NCBI GenBank assembly: GCA_036898135.1
Contig: CM072515.1
Location: 22,816,200 to 22,880,199 of the forward strand
Length of the DNA stretch: 64,000 nucleotides
Source: Oncomelania hupensis
Lineage: Eukaryota > Mollusca > Gastropoda > Littorinimorpha > Pomatiopsidae
Direction: 5' to 3'
Shown here: positions 28,849 to 41,392 of the stretch, piece after piece
How the letters are laid out: every line of letters begins with the position of its first letter
Position numbering within the stretch: position 1 is the first letter of the stretch
The notes under the pieces: model-generated
Told to the model about the DNA's origin: nothing
The model's database searches: none
What the model saw: only the letters and a program-made list of their open reading frames with translations
Made by a program: the position numbers and the translations under genes

Positions 28849-29882
28849 CACACATGCACGCATACATACAAACAAACACACACGGCTATTACATATATCG
28901 CTTTTGCGATGATCAGCGGTGAACAGCAACTTCATCGTTGACGTGTGCACGTTATATTTTCCTTCGGTATACTTTCCCACATGATTAAAAACGTTGTTCA
29001 TCGTTGATCATCCATTTTTATACGCATTCAGTGCCCAACTTTGATATATTATGCAGCCATTTGGAAGACAGTGAGATGGGGAAATAGCTAACCTACATTC
29101 GAATAGATCAGACACACCATGCTATTATGAAAATAGTATTTGTTTCTACACACTTCACAGAGGTCGGCACGGAGGAAGCTTTTCCCTCAACGGGCAAAGG
29201 CACAGCCACAGATACAGCCAGCATCTCCGCCGCAACACCGGCGTCGGAAAACTGCATGCCACCTGCACTGAATATCGGCAGCGTGGAACACCTGACTGTG
29301 GAGGCTGTTAACGTTTCTCTGAACCTTCAGGTCACACAGGCTGACCTACAATACGTCAGTGATGCAAGAATCAAACGAGCAGGTAAAGTCTGTCGAAAAT
29401 CTTTCTCGATTTGTCACACAAAGGTATACAGAACAGCATGTCATGTCGCGATTAACGGGTCACAGGAATAAGGTCGAATATACATTTTGTCCTAAGGTCG
29501 ACTGATGCACAGATCCGAACCAAGGTCGAAGAAAATGTCGGAATATACACTTCGGCCCAAAGACAAAATAATATACATTTCGTACTAAGGTCGAAAGTGC
29601 TCCTCTCGTTAGTTAGTTATTGTTTATAGGATTCAGCGGACAGCAAAGAGCCGAATGAAGACCACTGCTCATCTCGGCCTAAGGTCGAATGTACATTTCA
29701 TCCTAAAGTCGAATATACATTTCGTCCTAAGGTCGAAAGTGCTGACCTCGCCCTAAGGTCGAATATTCATTTCGGCCTAAGGTCGACTACAACATTTCGT
29801 CCTAAGGTCGAAAGTGCTCAGGATGTCCCAAGTTCGATTATACATTTTGTTTTAAGGTCCAACATAGTGTGTGTGTACGTGG

Positions 29883-29914
<32 letters not shown>

Positions 29915-32133
29915 TTATGTTGTGTTGTTTGTGTTTGTTTTGTGTGTGTATGTTTGAGAGAGACAGACAGACAGACAGACTGACAGACAGACAGACAGAC
30001 AGACAGCGAGAATACGGAAGCTGACAATTCATACACAAGATTAGGTTTATTAATACATTATTATTATTAAATCTCATATGAACATACTAATATTAAAACC
30101 CCCTTTAACCCATTCCTGGTGACAGAAAAGATTTTCGACCTTAGGACGAAATGTATATTCCTTAGGCCGAAATGTTCCTTAGACCGAGCTGAGCACTATC
30201 GACCTTAAGACGAAATGTGTATTCGACCTTAGGATGAAATGTATATTCGACCTTTGGACGAAATGTATTTTCGACCTTAGTACAGATCCCCGATGTAACG
30301 TATGGACGGTCGATCTTCTTTAGATTGCGATGGCGATTCACTAGTAATAGGTTTGTATGGAATTGATTATCAGTGTCGGCATTTGTGTGTGTGTGTGTGT
30401 GCGTGTGTGTGTGTTTGTGTGTGTGTGAATCTTTGATGTTAAATGGTTGTTTGTTTGTTGCCATGCACTGAAGGTTTAATTGACGGATTGATTGATAATC
30501 GGTTTCAGTGGAGGACATCATTGTGGCTAAAGTCAACTGGGAAGACTGTCAAGTTCAAAAGTATAGAGAGAAATTCCGAGAGGAGAAAAAAAGAGGCGTG
30601 GAGACTAAGGCATGGTTCGAACGTGAAATTAAGAAGAAGGTACAAGAACTTCAGCTTGAGAAAGAGGCTACTGAAAGCGAAATGAAAAACATACAGAAAT
30701 CGGGGCAGAAAGAAATGGAAGCTCTCACTGGCCAACTTTTAAAAAGCATCAAAATGCCCAGAACAAAACTGTCGTCGAGCAGTGAAATTAGACGGCCGTC
30801 AGAGATTATCGCCTTGTTGGCGGAGCAACACCAACGGACTGAGCTTCAGTTGTTGGAGCTTTCGGACAAGCTGAGACGCCAGGAGCAAGAAAAAGCAGAG
30901 GAATTGGCCGCATTGAAAAGGTGTTCTGAAAACGAGAAAAAGAGAGAGCAAGAGAAGATAATGACGTTTGTTTTGAAACTTGAGGAAAGGGATCAGGCCG
31001 TTCTCAGACAGGCAGCTGTGACAATGGAAAAAGGACGTCTTCTAGATGTCATAAAACGTCTTTTTGAAAAACATAACATCCGTTTGATGGGTGTGGACTG
31101 TGGACTGTCCTTCTTGATGGAGGCTCCCGTGTCTCAGTGGGTCGAGGTGGTAGAGAAACAACTGAAAGTTCAGCAGATATTGACGCAGCTGCTTCCAGAG
31201 AACGTCAGACAGTCTGTGACAAGCAATATTTATCGATACTACGAATATGATGTCGACATCGTTCTTGGAAAATCACTGAATTCGACTCACAATCCCTTAA
31301 CATCCAAACCATTTACGCGCATGTTGACATGCAGACCCGAAGCAGCCGAGGACAAAGAGAAGCCATGGATCACGAGTATTGTCAGCAACCGGCGTGATGT
31401 TCTGGTTATGACCGACATGAACAACAACAAGGTCAAAGCGATGAACCTGAACTCCCCGGACTACATGCCAGCTTATCTTTCGCTAGGTCAGACACCCTTA
31501 CGTCTGGCTTTGCTGAATGACGACCTGGTTGCGATGACGACCGAAAACAAATACATCTACATCCTCGAAGTGGATAACGATATACGTGTACAGGCAACAG
31601 TGAAGACTATCAGAGAGTACTGGGGAATTGCCGGCAACGCTGATGACACGCTTATTGTGAGCTGCGAGAGAGATAGCGATGGCTCCGCCACCATTGACAT
31701 CATCTCCCGTAGAGGCCAAGTGATCAAAACACTAGCAAACACCACCACCATCAAACAGTTGAGATGGCCGTACTACCTGTGCAACGAGGGCAAACAGGTG
31801 TTAGCCTCAGATTTTTTGACAGACCAGGTGTACAGGATAGAGCTCACAACGGGGAGAGTCAAGTCCTCCATATCAGACCCAAGCATAGTGTGCCCTGGTC
31901 AGGCGTGCACAGATAAAACTTGCAACATTTATTTCACGTGCAGGGACACCAAAAGTGTCATGATGATGTCTCCCAACGGTCATCTGTGCCGTCTGCTTAC
32001 CGCTTTTGAAGATAGAGACCTAGGGATGTACTATCCTTTTGGTGTTTGTGTCACCCAAAGTGGGAATCTTGTAGTAGCTTGGTGTAGATATTGCCCCGAG
32101 GACAGCTTGCTTGTGGTCTATCAACCGAGATAA
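26129..32133 (+). CDS. Zinc-motif, coiled-coil, NHL-like beta-propeller protein (691 aa, four exons)
   Basis: The coding exons are 26129-26260, 27851-27947, 29161-29382 and 30509-32133, giving 692 codons with consistent phases. The N-terminus is acidic (SDDESDD) and carries a compact zinc-ribbon-like motif, C25-x2-C28-x7-C36-x2-C39. Residues about 77-150 contain a beta-rich stretch (PPALNIGSVEHLTVEAVNVS). Residues about 160-340 form charged coiled coil (KYREKFREEKKRG, LSDKLRRQEQEKAEELAALK). Residues about 410-691 look like an NHL/TRIM-type beta-propeller (ITSIVSNRRDVLVMTDMNNN, then the last blade YPFGVCVTQSGNLVVAW). There is no canonical RING or B-box. A scaffold or ubiquitin-related TRIM-like role is possible but unproven. 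The large last exon is intact and free of stops. The exon 2 acceptor is the least certain junction. Confidence 0.78.
26442..27147 (-). mobile_element. Retroelement family A, copy 1, with perfect 12-bp TSD
   Basis: The element is flanked by gtgttaacattt at 26430-26441 and 27148-27159. Read on the minus strand it begins ACCCCTTGGGGTCATGAGC and ends in AATCAATCAATCA-type repeats. It is nearly identical to 38711-39423. A 77-residue minus-strand frame is shared by both copies but has no recognised domain. It lies in intron 1 of the propeller gene. Confidence 0.88.
27851..27947 (+). CDS. Propeller gene exon 2
   Basis: The peptide is QAENQSSGKGTTTFTCKKAS then VIKVDVVVNAQK. The acceptor ACCAGAG at 27850 is the only nearby AG that joins exon 1 in this frame. 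A stronger-looking CATAG at 27839 would need a different upstream exon. The donor is AAAG followed by GTAAGT, phase 1. Confidence 0.55.
28190..28345 (-). mobile_element. EN-RT LINE 3' end, 5'-truncated
   Basis: The copy carries ATCCTATCCTATCC with GCACCACAGATGATCG and CCAGTCCATTCTCGAATG. It is the reverse complement of the 59.5-kb LINE terminus, in intron 2 of the propeller gene. Confidence 0.85.
28812..28843. repeat. (CA)n microsatellite
   Basis: About 15 CA units in intron 2 of the propeller gene. Confidence 0.9.
29161..29382 (+). CDS. Propeller gene exon 3
   Basis: The acceptor is CTTCACAG, phase 1, and the donor is GCAG followed by GTAAAG. The peptide includes EVGTEEAFPSTGKGTATDTA and QVTQADLQYVSDARIKRA. 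Confidence 0.72.
29468..29862. repeat. Minisatellite array, forward arm
   Basis: The unit of about 24-36 bp is built on AAGGTCGAATATACATTTCG plus TCCT, repeated with variation. A family A tail fragment (TTCAGCGGACAGC, GAATGAAGACC) sits inside at about 29622-29668. It is in the intron before the last exon of the propeller gene. Confidence 0.85.
30133..30290. repeat. Minisatellite array, inverted arm
   Basis: TTCGACCTTAGGACGAAATG repeats are the reverse complement of the 29468-29862 unit. The two arms are separated by about 270 bases carrying (GT)n and (GACA)n. Confidence 0.85.
30509..32133 (+). CDS. Propeller gene exon 4 (coiled coil and propeller)
   Basis: This is a single long open exon (540 codons and a TAA). 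The acceptor GGTTTCAG joins in phase 1 as required. It ends LLVVYQPR. A (CTGT)n(CT)n tract follows the stop at once. Confidence 0.88.
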
Positions 32134-32230
32134 TACTGTCTGTCTGTCTGTCTGTCTCTCTCTCCCTCTCTCTCTCTCTCTCCTTCCCTCCTTCCCTCTC
32201 TATCCCTCCTTCCCTCTCCCTCCCTCATTC
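32134..32230. repeat. (CTGT)n(CT)n(CCTT)n tract after the propeller gene stop
   Basis: A pyrimidine-rich simple repeat, presumably in the 3'UTR. Confidence 0.85.
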
Positions 32231-33094
32231 TCTCTTTCGTTGTGTGTGAAAAAAGACTAGAGAATGATAGAATAGGTTGTTGTTGTATCAAATTTTTATT
32301 CATCAAATTAACATAAGTTGTACTGATATAGAATAGGACAATTCATAGAACCACACACACTTATTGAATTAGCGAAACTTCATTATAATAGTCGAGTGGC
32401 AGTGACGTAGATTTCTAAAATTGCCATTTCCGACTTTTGAAAGTCGACCCATTGTTAAGTATGTGTGAGTTTTTCCTGTGTTTGTTTTGACGTACGTACT
32501 AAGATAACTTTTAAAAAATCTTTTAAACTTTTGCTGATGCAAGACTTGGAGTAACAGCCTCTTGCATACATGACGTTGGTTCTAAAAGTAGACATTGGGG
32601 TCACTGTAAGTATTAATAGTGCAATACGTGGAGCTTTTAACGTGGGATATGAAAAGATAAACACTAGCTGTTAATAATTTTCATAGTAAATGTTAGTATT
32701 ACCACCCTTTGCACTGTATAATGTATTTTGCGTAAATAATAAGCCCTGGCAATTAAAAAAAATGTTTGCGTATAATTTCACATATAACATGATGGCAAGC
32801 AATTCAAATGCATTTCCAGACACTGACACAAACAGCACTATTTTCAAAAGTGTTAACTTTCTTGGCAGCGTTGTAACTCGGCTTTCTTTGTGCTAAAGAA
32901 CCAAAATAAAAACACGGAATGATGGGCCACTACATGAAATAACCGCAAGAAAAGAAAAAAAAGAGATTAGCCAATTTTGAGATAATGTGTTAGAAAATAA
33001 TGAGCCATAGCGACTTGGACCTTCGATACAGAGCAAATATGAATGATGTAAAATACTTAATAGTACTTAAAATATATGCATAGTAAAAATAATA

Positions 33095-33440
33095 AAAATT
33101 GGTTCAGTCATTTTTTGATAAAGGAAAACAAAGTGTTTTGAACAACCAAAAAAGTGATATTCAGATCGAGGACGGATCGACTTTCCGACAACCGGACTGC
33201 TACTGAATGATTGACCGGCCATGAGTTGAATTACCGGTATACCAAAAGTCAACAAATCGGTTCAGTCGTTTTTAGAGCTATTGAGAAAAACGTGTCTATC
33301 AATAGAGTGACACCAAATAACTTGATCTTTGCGTTTGAGCAAAATCATGGCACCGGAGGCTGGCCACTAACGTAGGTTATTGGCCTATAAAGAATCCGTT
33401 CAGTGGATTTTTAGATAAGGCGTGGAAAGGAAGGATAGAC
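33095..33440. repeat. Diverged repeat with GGTTCAGT iterations
   Basis: TTCAGTNNTTTTT-AGA/TA occurs near 33103, 33260 and 33399, about 150 bases apart, and ends in GACAGACAGACA. No coding is visible. 32231-33094 holds no recognisable gene. Confidence 0.4.
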
Positions 33441-33635
33441 AGACAGACATTTGGCGCGTTCTGATTCCCGAGTATTTCAAAGTGTTTTCAAATAATATAA
33501 AGGCATATGGTCGAATCACATGCACGTGACCGTGAACTAGGGAAAGTCCATAAAGAGCTTTTTTTAAAAATCAATCACCCTTCACCCCTCTCTTCATCCT
33601 CACCTATTAACCCAACTCCCTTCGACTCTACACAC

Positions 33636-34887
33636 TGTCACGAGAGGCTAGTTTGGACCCAGCACTAAGGCTTCAAGCCTCTAATACTTCATCCTGCTTT
33701 GGCATTTGTAAATTAAAGTCGATGCCTAGAAGACGACAGAAGTAAAGGTTTGGTCTAAGCATGTGTAAGGTAACTCTCGCTAGGGTAGGCAGTGACATCA
33801 TCCAGCTGACCCATACCCGCTAGAGGGTGCTAAAGATATCTCACGAGATTTCACGCATAAGCTGACCACAGGGTTAAGGTAGTCAGTATTTATCTAAATC
33901 TCAACCGAGAAGGACGCACGCTGAAAGCTCTCTCTAGCAGTAGACTACGCAGGTGACGGGTGAAATTCAATTCATATATAGACACATAGATATATATATA
34001 GACACAACCTGACATTGTCAAAAAGGTAAAGGATCGATCTTTTGTTTCATCGTGATTTATTGATATTATTATTGGATTATGTTTGTGAAGTCTTGCCATG
34101 TTTTATTATTGTGAATGTTTGTAAAACTTTGCTTGACCACCGCTGACACGCGACCGGTTTTCGAAACCACGAGGTAGCCCATACTGTCCAACTGTTGTTT
34201 CTCCTATGTGTATTTTTGCAGACCAGTGGCTGTACCAGAGAATGTGTATATTATTAATTACTTCTCCATGTATTTATGTTAGCCATAATATGTATATGTA
34301 TAGGAATTATGTTGGAGATACCAGTGGACCATGGACTTAAAAGAATGATTGTTTATATGTTTATATAAGTGGACGCGATCACTGAGGGCTGTTTCAGCCA
34401 TCAGTGAGACGCTCTGCACACCCTTTGTAAGCAAGGCGTTGCAGAAACTCGTCTTATGTTTTGCAAACGAGCAGGCTTGGTCCAATGTAGGAGATAGACC
34501 ACTGAGAGTCAACCCTGACATTCGGCCTGCATTGGAGCATCGAGCACTGAGCTCCGATAGCCCAATAGTCAACAAACAAGAAGAGGAGACACCAGCCCCA
34601 AACAAGAAGAGGAGACACCAGCCCCAAACCTCAACGATAGAGTAGAGGAAATAAATTTGATATTTACTGTTAAAAAGTGGCTGGACTACCTATGTTTCAT
34701 AGCCATACGAGAGCTGGTGTGTCAGTAAATCTTTTACACGTTTCTCCCTATCTCTATAACCCTATCGGCACACAGACCGGGCTAAACATATATAAATGAT
34801 TAAACTAGCCGATCTCCGCAGACGAAAGACGAGTGGGTAATAGCATTCCATTGTGCAGAGCCCAGCAACAATAGACCCACCGTCACA
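33636..34887 (+). mobile_element. Solo LTR, copy 2
   Basis: It begins TGTCACGAGAGG and ends CCACCGTCACA, with a perfect 5-bp duplication cacac (33631-33635 and 34888-34892). An intron-like segment lies at 34026-34221, and AATAAA near 34649. The family is the same as at 13989, 39966, 44122 and 53793. Confidence 0.85.
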
Positions 34888-34892
34888 CACAC

Positions 34893-37690
34893 ATGTTGTG
34901 GAATTAATGTTGTTGATTGGTTACTGCCTTATGCAGCATGCCTAAACAGAGATACCTATGGCTTCAGACACGCGCGCGCGCGCCCTCCCCAAGCACAAAC
35001 ACACACGCTCACAAACACGCACGCACGCTTGGTAATAGTAGTTTAGTCAAATTATTCATTCGCAAACTCCGTCTAAGGGGAAAAAGGTGTGTGGGGTAGG
35101 GTGATGAGGGTGGTAGGTGTGGGGTAAAGACAGGATAAAACCCACATTTAACTGCACGCATGCGCCAGCAAGCATTGAGTCGAACAAACAACCCGGCCCC
35201 GTCAGTTATGTTTGCGTTCACCTCCCTCCGTCTTTTCATACTCCGTTCCATTGTTATTGAAAATACTATTTGAACTCGATACAACCTGGTAGAACTGGTT
35301 TATTTAGTGGATAATGAAACTGGTGTAGGCCTCTACTATTACTATTGAGATCGTATCAGATGACGACATTAAAAGGTATGTGTGAGTGCGCGCGCGCGCG
35401 GTGTGCGTGTGTGTGTGTTATTATAATGGTGTTATTTGTTAGGAAGAAGGTACCTAGCTACTGTATGGCGACTGTTTAGTTAGTACTCTCAGGTAACATG
35501 GTAATCGATAGGCCTGGTCTGCTGTGTTGTATCGCGACAATTTTGTGGTTTCGCCTGAATAGGTTAGGTCAAGTTCACGTGGGATTTCAAGTTGACGCCT
35601 GAATTCACTCATGACGAGGACATTTTGAGTCACTATCCGATTGTATTTAAGGTAGTACGCGACAGTGGTACGACGTGGATCCCGTGATGGGTTTAATAGG
35701 ACAATAAAAACTGGAGGGGTGGGACTAATTAGATTTTATTCTTAAATTTGTCCCTGTGACTTTGGTGGGTATAACCATTTGAGTGCCTGAATGACTTTGC
35801 CATGTCGGTGCGGAAATAAAACCTATTTGGAATATGGGTTGGGGTGGGGAGAGATAATGTTATTTGTAGTGAGATAATACAGATACGGACACGTAGGTCA
35901 TTACAGGGAAAGAGGTCAAAAGAGACAAAGTTGACAGGAGGAGGAGCAGGTGGGTTTGTGTATGTCCGCCTGTCTGTCTCTCTCTGTCTGTCTGAACCGG
36001 TAAAAGAGCTTTAAAATTAAATATGTTGTATCATGTTGATGTCGTAGTGAAGGAGATTAAGAAAAAGGAGAAAATAAAGGAGAACATGCTTGTACAAAGC
36101 GTCGGAAAGATCGAGAGTGAGGGAGGGGATGGCGACCTGGGAGAACGGTGGATTTTACTAGAAGTAGAAGGGGTATTAGGGAAGGGTATGTAAACAATTT
36201 CTTTAAATTGTACCACATTTATTTTCATTTCTCGTCATCCAAAATCTTCCCATGGTCGCCTTGAAAATCTAAGGTCGACCTTTCGATCTACGTGGTATAC
36301 GTGCCTGCCTGGGAAAATAGTTTTAGTCGGTGATTCCCCTCGTCTTCTTATCTACTAGCCTTCAAGTACCTCTCTTAATGTTTACCTGTCGTACCGTTCT
36401 CGCCGCATTGTTTGTTTTGTAAATTTTTTTTCTAAAATAGTTTTGCGTTTAAAAAAATCTCTTCCCTATTACAGGAGTGTTTTTTTTTCTTTTATTAAAG
36501 AGAGATTAACGGTTTTATAGGCTATATTATACTGTGTTCAAATATGTACACTGTTTTATTATTTATTGTTCGTTGTTATAAATGAAACCATTTAGGGGAG
36601 GGGAATTGGGTGTATATTTAAAGCGGTGGCCCGAGGTGTTGACAAAAGGGGTGGAGATGGTTAAGTGATTTAGTTTGCGGTTTACTATAAAGATTAAAAC
36701 TACCAAAACAAGTCGGGCTTTCACAGGAAACCCAGGTCAAGTGATAGATAGAAATCTAGATATACTGGTAAACCGCAAACTAAAGCATTCATATTTGTCA
36801 TTGGATCTCGGTTTTCTCTGCAATCCCGGTTTGTTTTGGTTTTTTTTTTCTTTTTTTAAATCTGCGTTTCATTTGAAGTATTTGTCTGCTGCTTAATGTC
36901 TCAGTATTATATATGTATGCCAACACAACGAAGATGATCGGAGACGGTCTATTACATTGTTAATAATAGTATAGGATTATAGTAGTATAATTAATCAGGG
37001 TTAGAAATGAACTTTTCTTTACAAGGGTGCCCTTTGGGGGTGCCTTACTTAAAACTTTTGGGTGCCCCAAATTTTTTTGAGTGCCCAAATACAAATAACT
37101 TGAAATACATGAGTTGCCTTCTAAGATGTTTCTAACCAAACAGTTATACAATGACAAAAAAACAAAAACAAACAAATAAAGTGTTTTGGGTTGTAATTCC
37201 CCCTCCCTCCCCCCCTCCCCCCCCAAAAAAAAATAAAATTATTGTTGACACTTGAAACAGAAAAAATTGTTTACAAATATCAGAGTAACAATACAAACAA
37301 TAACAAAGGCTTAATGCTCAATATCTGAGAGGAATTCAAATTTTTGGTTGAAAGAACTTGGACAGTAATAAAATTAAAAAGCAATGCCCAATAAAGTCAG
37401 ATACTTTTTTCAGCATTTTTGCTTGAATGTTATCATGCGTCAAATTAAAAAAAAAACTGCTGTAATTTACCATTTAGTAAAAATTTCATTTGCCATCTTG
37501 TCCTTAATTTTGGTAAAATGTTAAAAGAAAACACAAAACTAAAAAAAAAAAAAAAAAAAGTACAAATCCAAAACATATGGCACTTGATTGAGATAAACAA
37601 ATGCTCATAATTTGGCAATTTGTTAAAAATTATCAATTGTTTATGAAGACATGATTTGAGTCTCAGATTTAGTAATATAATACGTAAAAG
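34893..37690. other. Intergenic stretch without a supported gene
   Basis: It has CGCG- and CA-rich simple tracts near 34973 and 35385, and poly-pyrimidine near 37200. A 56-codon plus-strand frame (36023-36193) has no recognised domain. Confidence 0.5.
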
Positions 37691-37697
37691 TAGCAAC

Positions 37698-37985
37698 TAT
37701 CCCTATCCTATCCTATCTCGTAACTCAAAGGTCGTTGGGGCACCACAGATGATCGTTTAACCAGCGTACACCATCTTTCTCAGCAATCCTCGTGGCTTCG
37801 TTCAGTGTCAAACCAGTCCATTCTCGAATGTTGTCCTCCCACCTCTTTTTCTGTCTCCCTCTTCTTTTGCCTCCTTGCACAGTGCCTTGCAGGATGGTCT
37901 TTGCAAGGCCTGATACTCTGGTGACGTGGCCATACCATCGGAGTTTCCGTTTCTTCACCACTGCACTGTGAGCATGTCATCATGT
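37698..37985 (-). mobile_element. EN-RT LINE 3' end, 5'-truncated
   Basis: The minus frame reads KKRKLRWYGHVTRVSGLAKT, ILQGTVQGGKRRGRQKKRWE and DNIREWTGLTLNEATRIAEK. It ends with a (GGATA)n tail at 37698-37718. Its sequence is among the best preserved of the 3' ends. Confidence 0.9.
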
Positions 37986-38710
37986 TGTTAAAGTATATCA
38001 GCAGGATCAAGATTAAAACAAATACAAATTTTAGAAATTTCTCCTTCATGAGTCAAAACATTTTATTTTTCTACCCTCTTCGTAGCTTTTATTTGGTTTA
38101 TTTTCCAGTACTTGGTCATCTCTTTTGTGAAGTCGATTGATGTTTTTTTTTTGAAGATGTCAAACACTTTACTCAACATGCTTGTTTCAGTATCGAGTTG
38201 CCTTTTAGCGAGTGGCTTACTCGCGTTGTTTCGTATGCCAGTACCTCACAAAGCTATGTTAGGAAAAATAGGATGTTCTGCGCCTGCGCTTTAAGAGATC
38301 CTAAAATCGAAAGGAGGACAAGTCCACAATATAAGCGGCCATGATGTAGGCCTACTCGCAGAAAAGTTTATATTTTTCCAACTCGCCAAAGTCACGTGAC
38401 GGATTGCTTGTTTTCGCCTTGTGCAACCGAACTCATCGCCTATTTTCGCGTGTACCCGCGTGAACTCGCGAGTACTCGCTTCAAAGCAACTTGCTACAGA
38501 TTACCTTCATGTTTTGTTTTGCACTCGCGAGATAGCAGCTGACTCCCTGATTTTCCATTGAATAAATTACTGGCCAATCAAAAAGCTCGTCTTTCATGCG
38601 TAAAGGGAGACTATACCCGACCCATCGCAACCAAACGCGAATGGAGAAAATAAGAAGACTTTTTATTACGATGTTGACTATTCGAAGCCTCAAGGGAGCT
38701 TCAATTAGTT

Positions 38711-39423
38711 TGATTGATTGATTGATTGATTGATTTATTGTTGCTTTAGGTCCAGCGGACTCTTCCGAGCCAAATCAGGACCGGACAACCCCCGATCCGC
38801 ATAAAAGATCTGCTGAAACAACCCCAGTGGGAAAATTGAATGCCCTCCACCGGCCAGTCACTTTACAATAAAGACATCCCACGCGGGGGACGGCTGAGGG
38901 TTGACCTCAACTACGCGAACACCCCGGTTACAAAAACAAAATAGAATACAAACATCATTATAAATCATCAACCAAACACATACATATAAAATGCCTATAG
39001 TGCTAAATAGTACATTCATAGGAAGCCCTAGTGACCACCCGGCAGAAAGCGTCCAACACTCCCAAGCTGATCCAACAGACCTCATACACAAACAAGGAGT
39101 CTTGTCCAGGAAGAGTTTTCAAGAAAAAAGGTAGGTCATTGATCTAGCGAAGAAGAAGATAGTATAGCAGAGTGAAGGACAGAGCAAGAATAGGAAAGAG
39201 TAAATGAGGAAGACAGCGACAGTGGGAATTTAAAGCACTAAATTTCCATAAAGTGGGGATACTATTTATACTGAAAACCCCCGGCACTCCAACGGGGGTA
39301 CTGTTGCCGCAGTGAAGCGTCTTGCCTATAAAGGAAAGACAGGTTTTCAACTGTGGCTTTCACTGTTCCCTTTATAGGTTTGAACAATCTACAGTGGCAA
39401 GATTGCTCATGACCCCAAGGGGT
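38711..39423 (-). mobile_element. Retroelement family A, copy 2, with perfect 12-bp TSD
   Basis: The element is flanked by cttcaattagtt at 38699-38710 and 39424-39435. It is nearly identical to 26442-27147 over its whole length, with the TGATTGATTGATT tail at the left. Both copies are full-length by this comparison. Confidence 0.9.
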
Positions 39424-39782
39424 CTTCAATTAGTTAATTTTCTGTTAGGATTTTACACGCGCCCGTTGGGCACTGTCAACTAAGATCTGGGCAACTAGGA
39501 ATTAAGAATACTCGGGCGCGTGCCAAATTCTAACGCTGTTAATTATATGTATATCTTTCCATACATGTACACTTTTTTTTAACTCTTGGTATTTATTATG
39601 TATTTACCTGTGTTTTTACCCTTCATATCTGTTATAATTTAAAAAAAAAAAAGTGAACTCGCGAAAAGTGCGTAAGCGGATGTGTGTGAGCGCTTAGAGC
39701 CGACTATAGTAGGCTACTAATTATGTTTGGTAAGCTTACCGTTTGGAATTTTGCTCTTTGTAAAACTTATTATTATTTTATT

Positions 39783-39806
39783 TTGTTGTTGTTGTTGTTG
39801 TTGTTG

Positions 39807-39886
<80 letters not shown>
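39783..39886. repeat. (TTG)n(TTA)n microsatellite
   Basis: TTG units are followed by about 25 TTA units. Confidence 0.95.
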
Positions 39887-39965
39887 TGCCGAAACGCTTC
39901 ACCATTGCAACAAAGTGATTGAAAAAGAACAAGGAAGTGGACTTTTTTTTCCATTTTAATAAAGA

Positions 39966-41387
39966 TGTAACGGTGGGTCTATTGTTGCTGGGCTCTGCAC
40001 AATGGAATGCTATTACCCACTCGTCTATCGTCGGCGGGCATCGGCTAGTGTAATCACCCTATGACTAATCTTAATACATTTATAAGTTTAGCTCGGTCTG
40101 TGTGCGGATAGGGTTATAGAGATAGGGAGAAAATGGTAAAGATTCACTGACACACTAGCTCTCGCACGGCTATGAAACATAGGTAGTCCAGCCACTTGGT
40201 AACTGCAAGTATCACACATTTATTTCCTCTACTCTATACAAAGTCTTCTAATCTCTACACTAACTTAAATGTCCAAATTTCACTTCGAGTAGTTCGCTCC
40301 TTGATGGGTCTATGCTGCTACTGTTCTCGATATTTGTTACTGTCTCATCATTGGGCTATGAGTTCTTTCTGTCCTATTATTCGTTCTTCTGGACGAGTAG
40401 ACTATCGCAGATCAGTGTGTGTGCACGGTCTCGGAGGACTTAGCTTTTATCGGCGATGTGCGGTGTTGTTGTCTCTTGTTCTTGGTAGTTGACTATTGAG
40501 CTAGTGGAGCCCAATTTTCTTGCTGCTCAAGGTTGCAGGCCATGTGTCAGGGTTGCCTCTCTGTAGGATTTTTTCCCTGCCATGGACCAAGATGCCTGCT
40601 CGTCTGCAAAATATGAGGCAATTTTTTGAACGCCTTGTATACAAAGGTTGTGCAGAGCATCTCGCTGTTGGCAGAAACAGCCCTCAGTGAGATCGCATCC
40701 ACTTATACAAATAAGGGACGGCCAATTCTTCTAAATCCATGGTCCTCTGGAATATCCAACAAAATTCCTATACATATACCTACATCATGGCTAAATTAAA
40801 CACATGGAGAAGTAATTAACAATATACACATAGGAGAAACAACAGTTGGACAGTGGAGGCTACCTCATGGTGCCGAAACAGGTCGCGTGTCCGTTACATA
40901 GGCAGCAAAGTTTTACTAACAATCACAATTCTAAAACATGGCAAAACTTCACAAACATAATACAGCAATAATATCAATAAATCGCGATGAAACAAACGAT
41001 TGATCAATTACCTTCTTGACAATGTCAGGCTGTGGCTATACTGCGATGAATGATTTTCACCCGTCATCTGCTTTAGTCTTTCTGAGAGAGATTTTACAAC
41101 GTGCGTCCTTCTACCGTGCTGTTCAGGCAAAGACTAACTATCCTCCAGTTGGGGTCAGCTATCGTGCGAGACTACTAGAATAGTAACGCCGCCTAGTGGG
41201 GGTTGCGGGTGATCGGTCAGCTGGATGAGGTCAAGGCTTATCTTAGTAAAACTGTAGCCTACCCATTTGTAGGACAACCTAACTTCGGTCGTCTGCTAGT
41301 CAGCGACTTAACTTACATAGGTCAAAGCAGACTAAACGTTGGAGGCTTGAAACCTTAGTGCTGGGGTTGAACTAGCCTCTCGCGACA
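39966..41387 (-). mobile_element. Solo LTR, copy 3 (reverse orientation)
   Basis: The termini are TGTAACGGTGGG at the left and CCTCTCGCGACA at the right, with a perfect duplication aaaga (39961-39965 and 41388-41392). A deletion of about 36 bases has removed the intron acceptor seen in other copies. Confidence 0.85.
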
Positions 41388-41392
41388 AAAGA

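Noticed and set aside
36023..36193. 56-codon plus-strand frame (MLYHVDVVVKEIKKKEKIKE)
   Set aside because: It is short and highly charged, with no family match and no clear splice partner.
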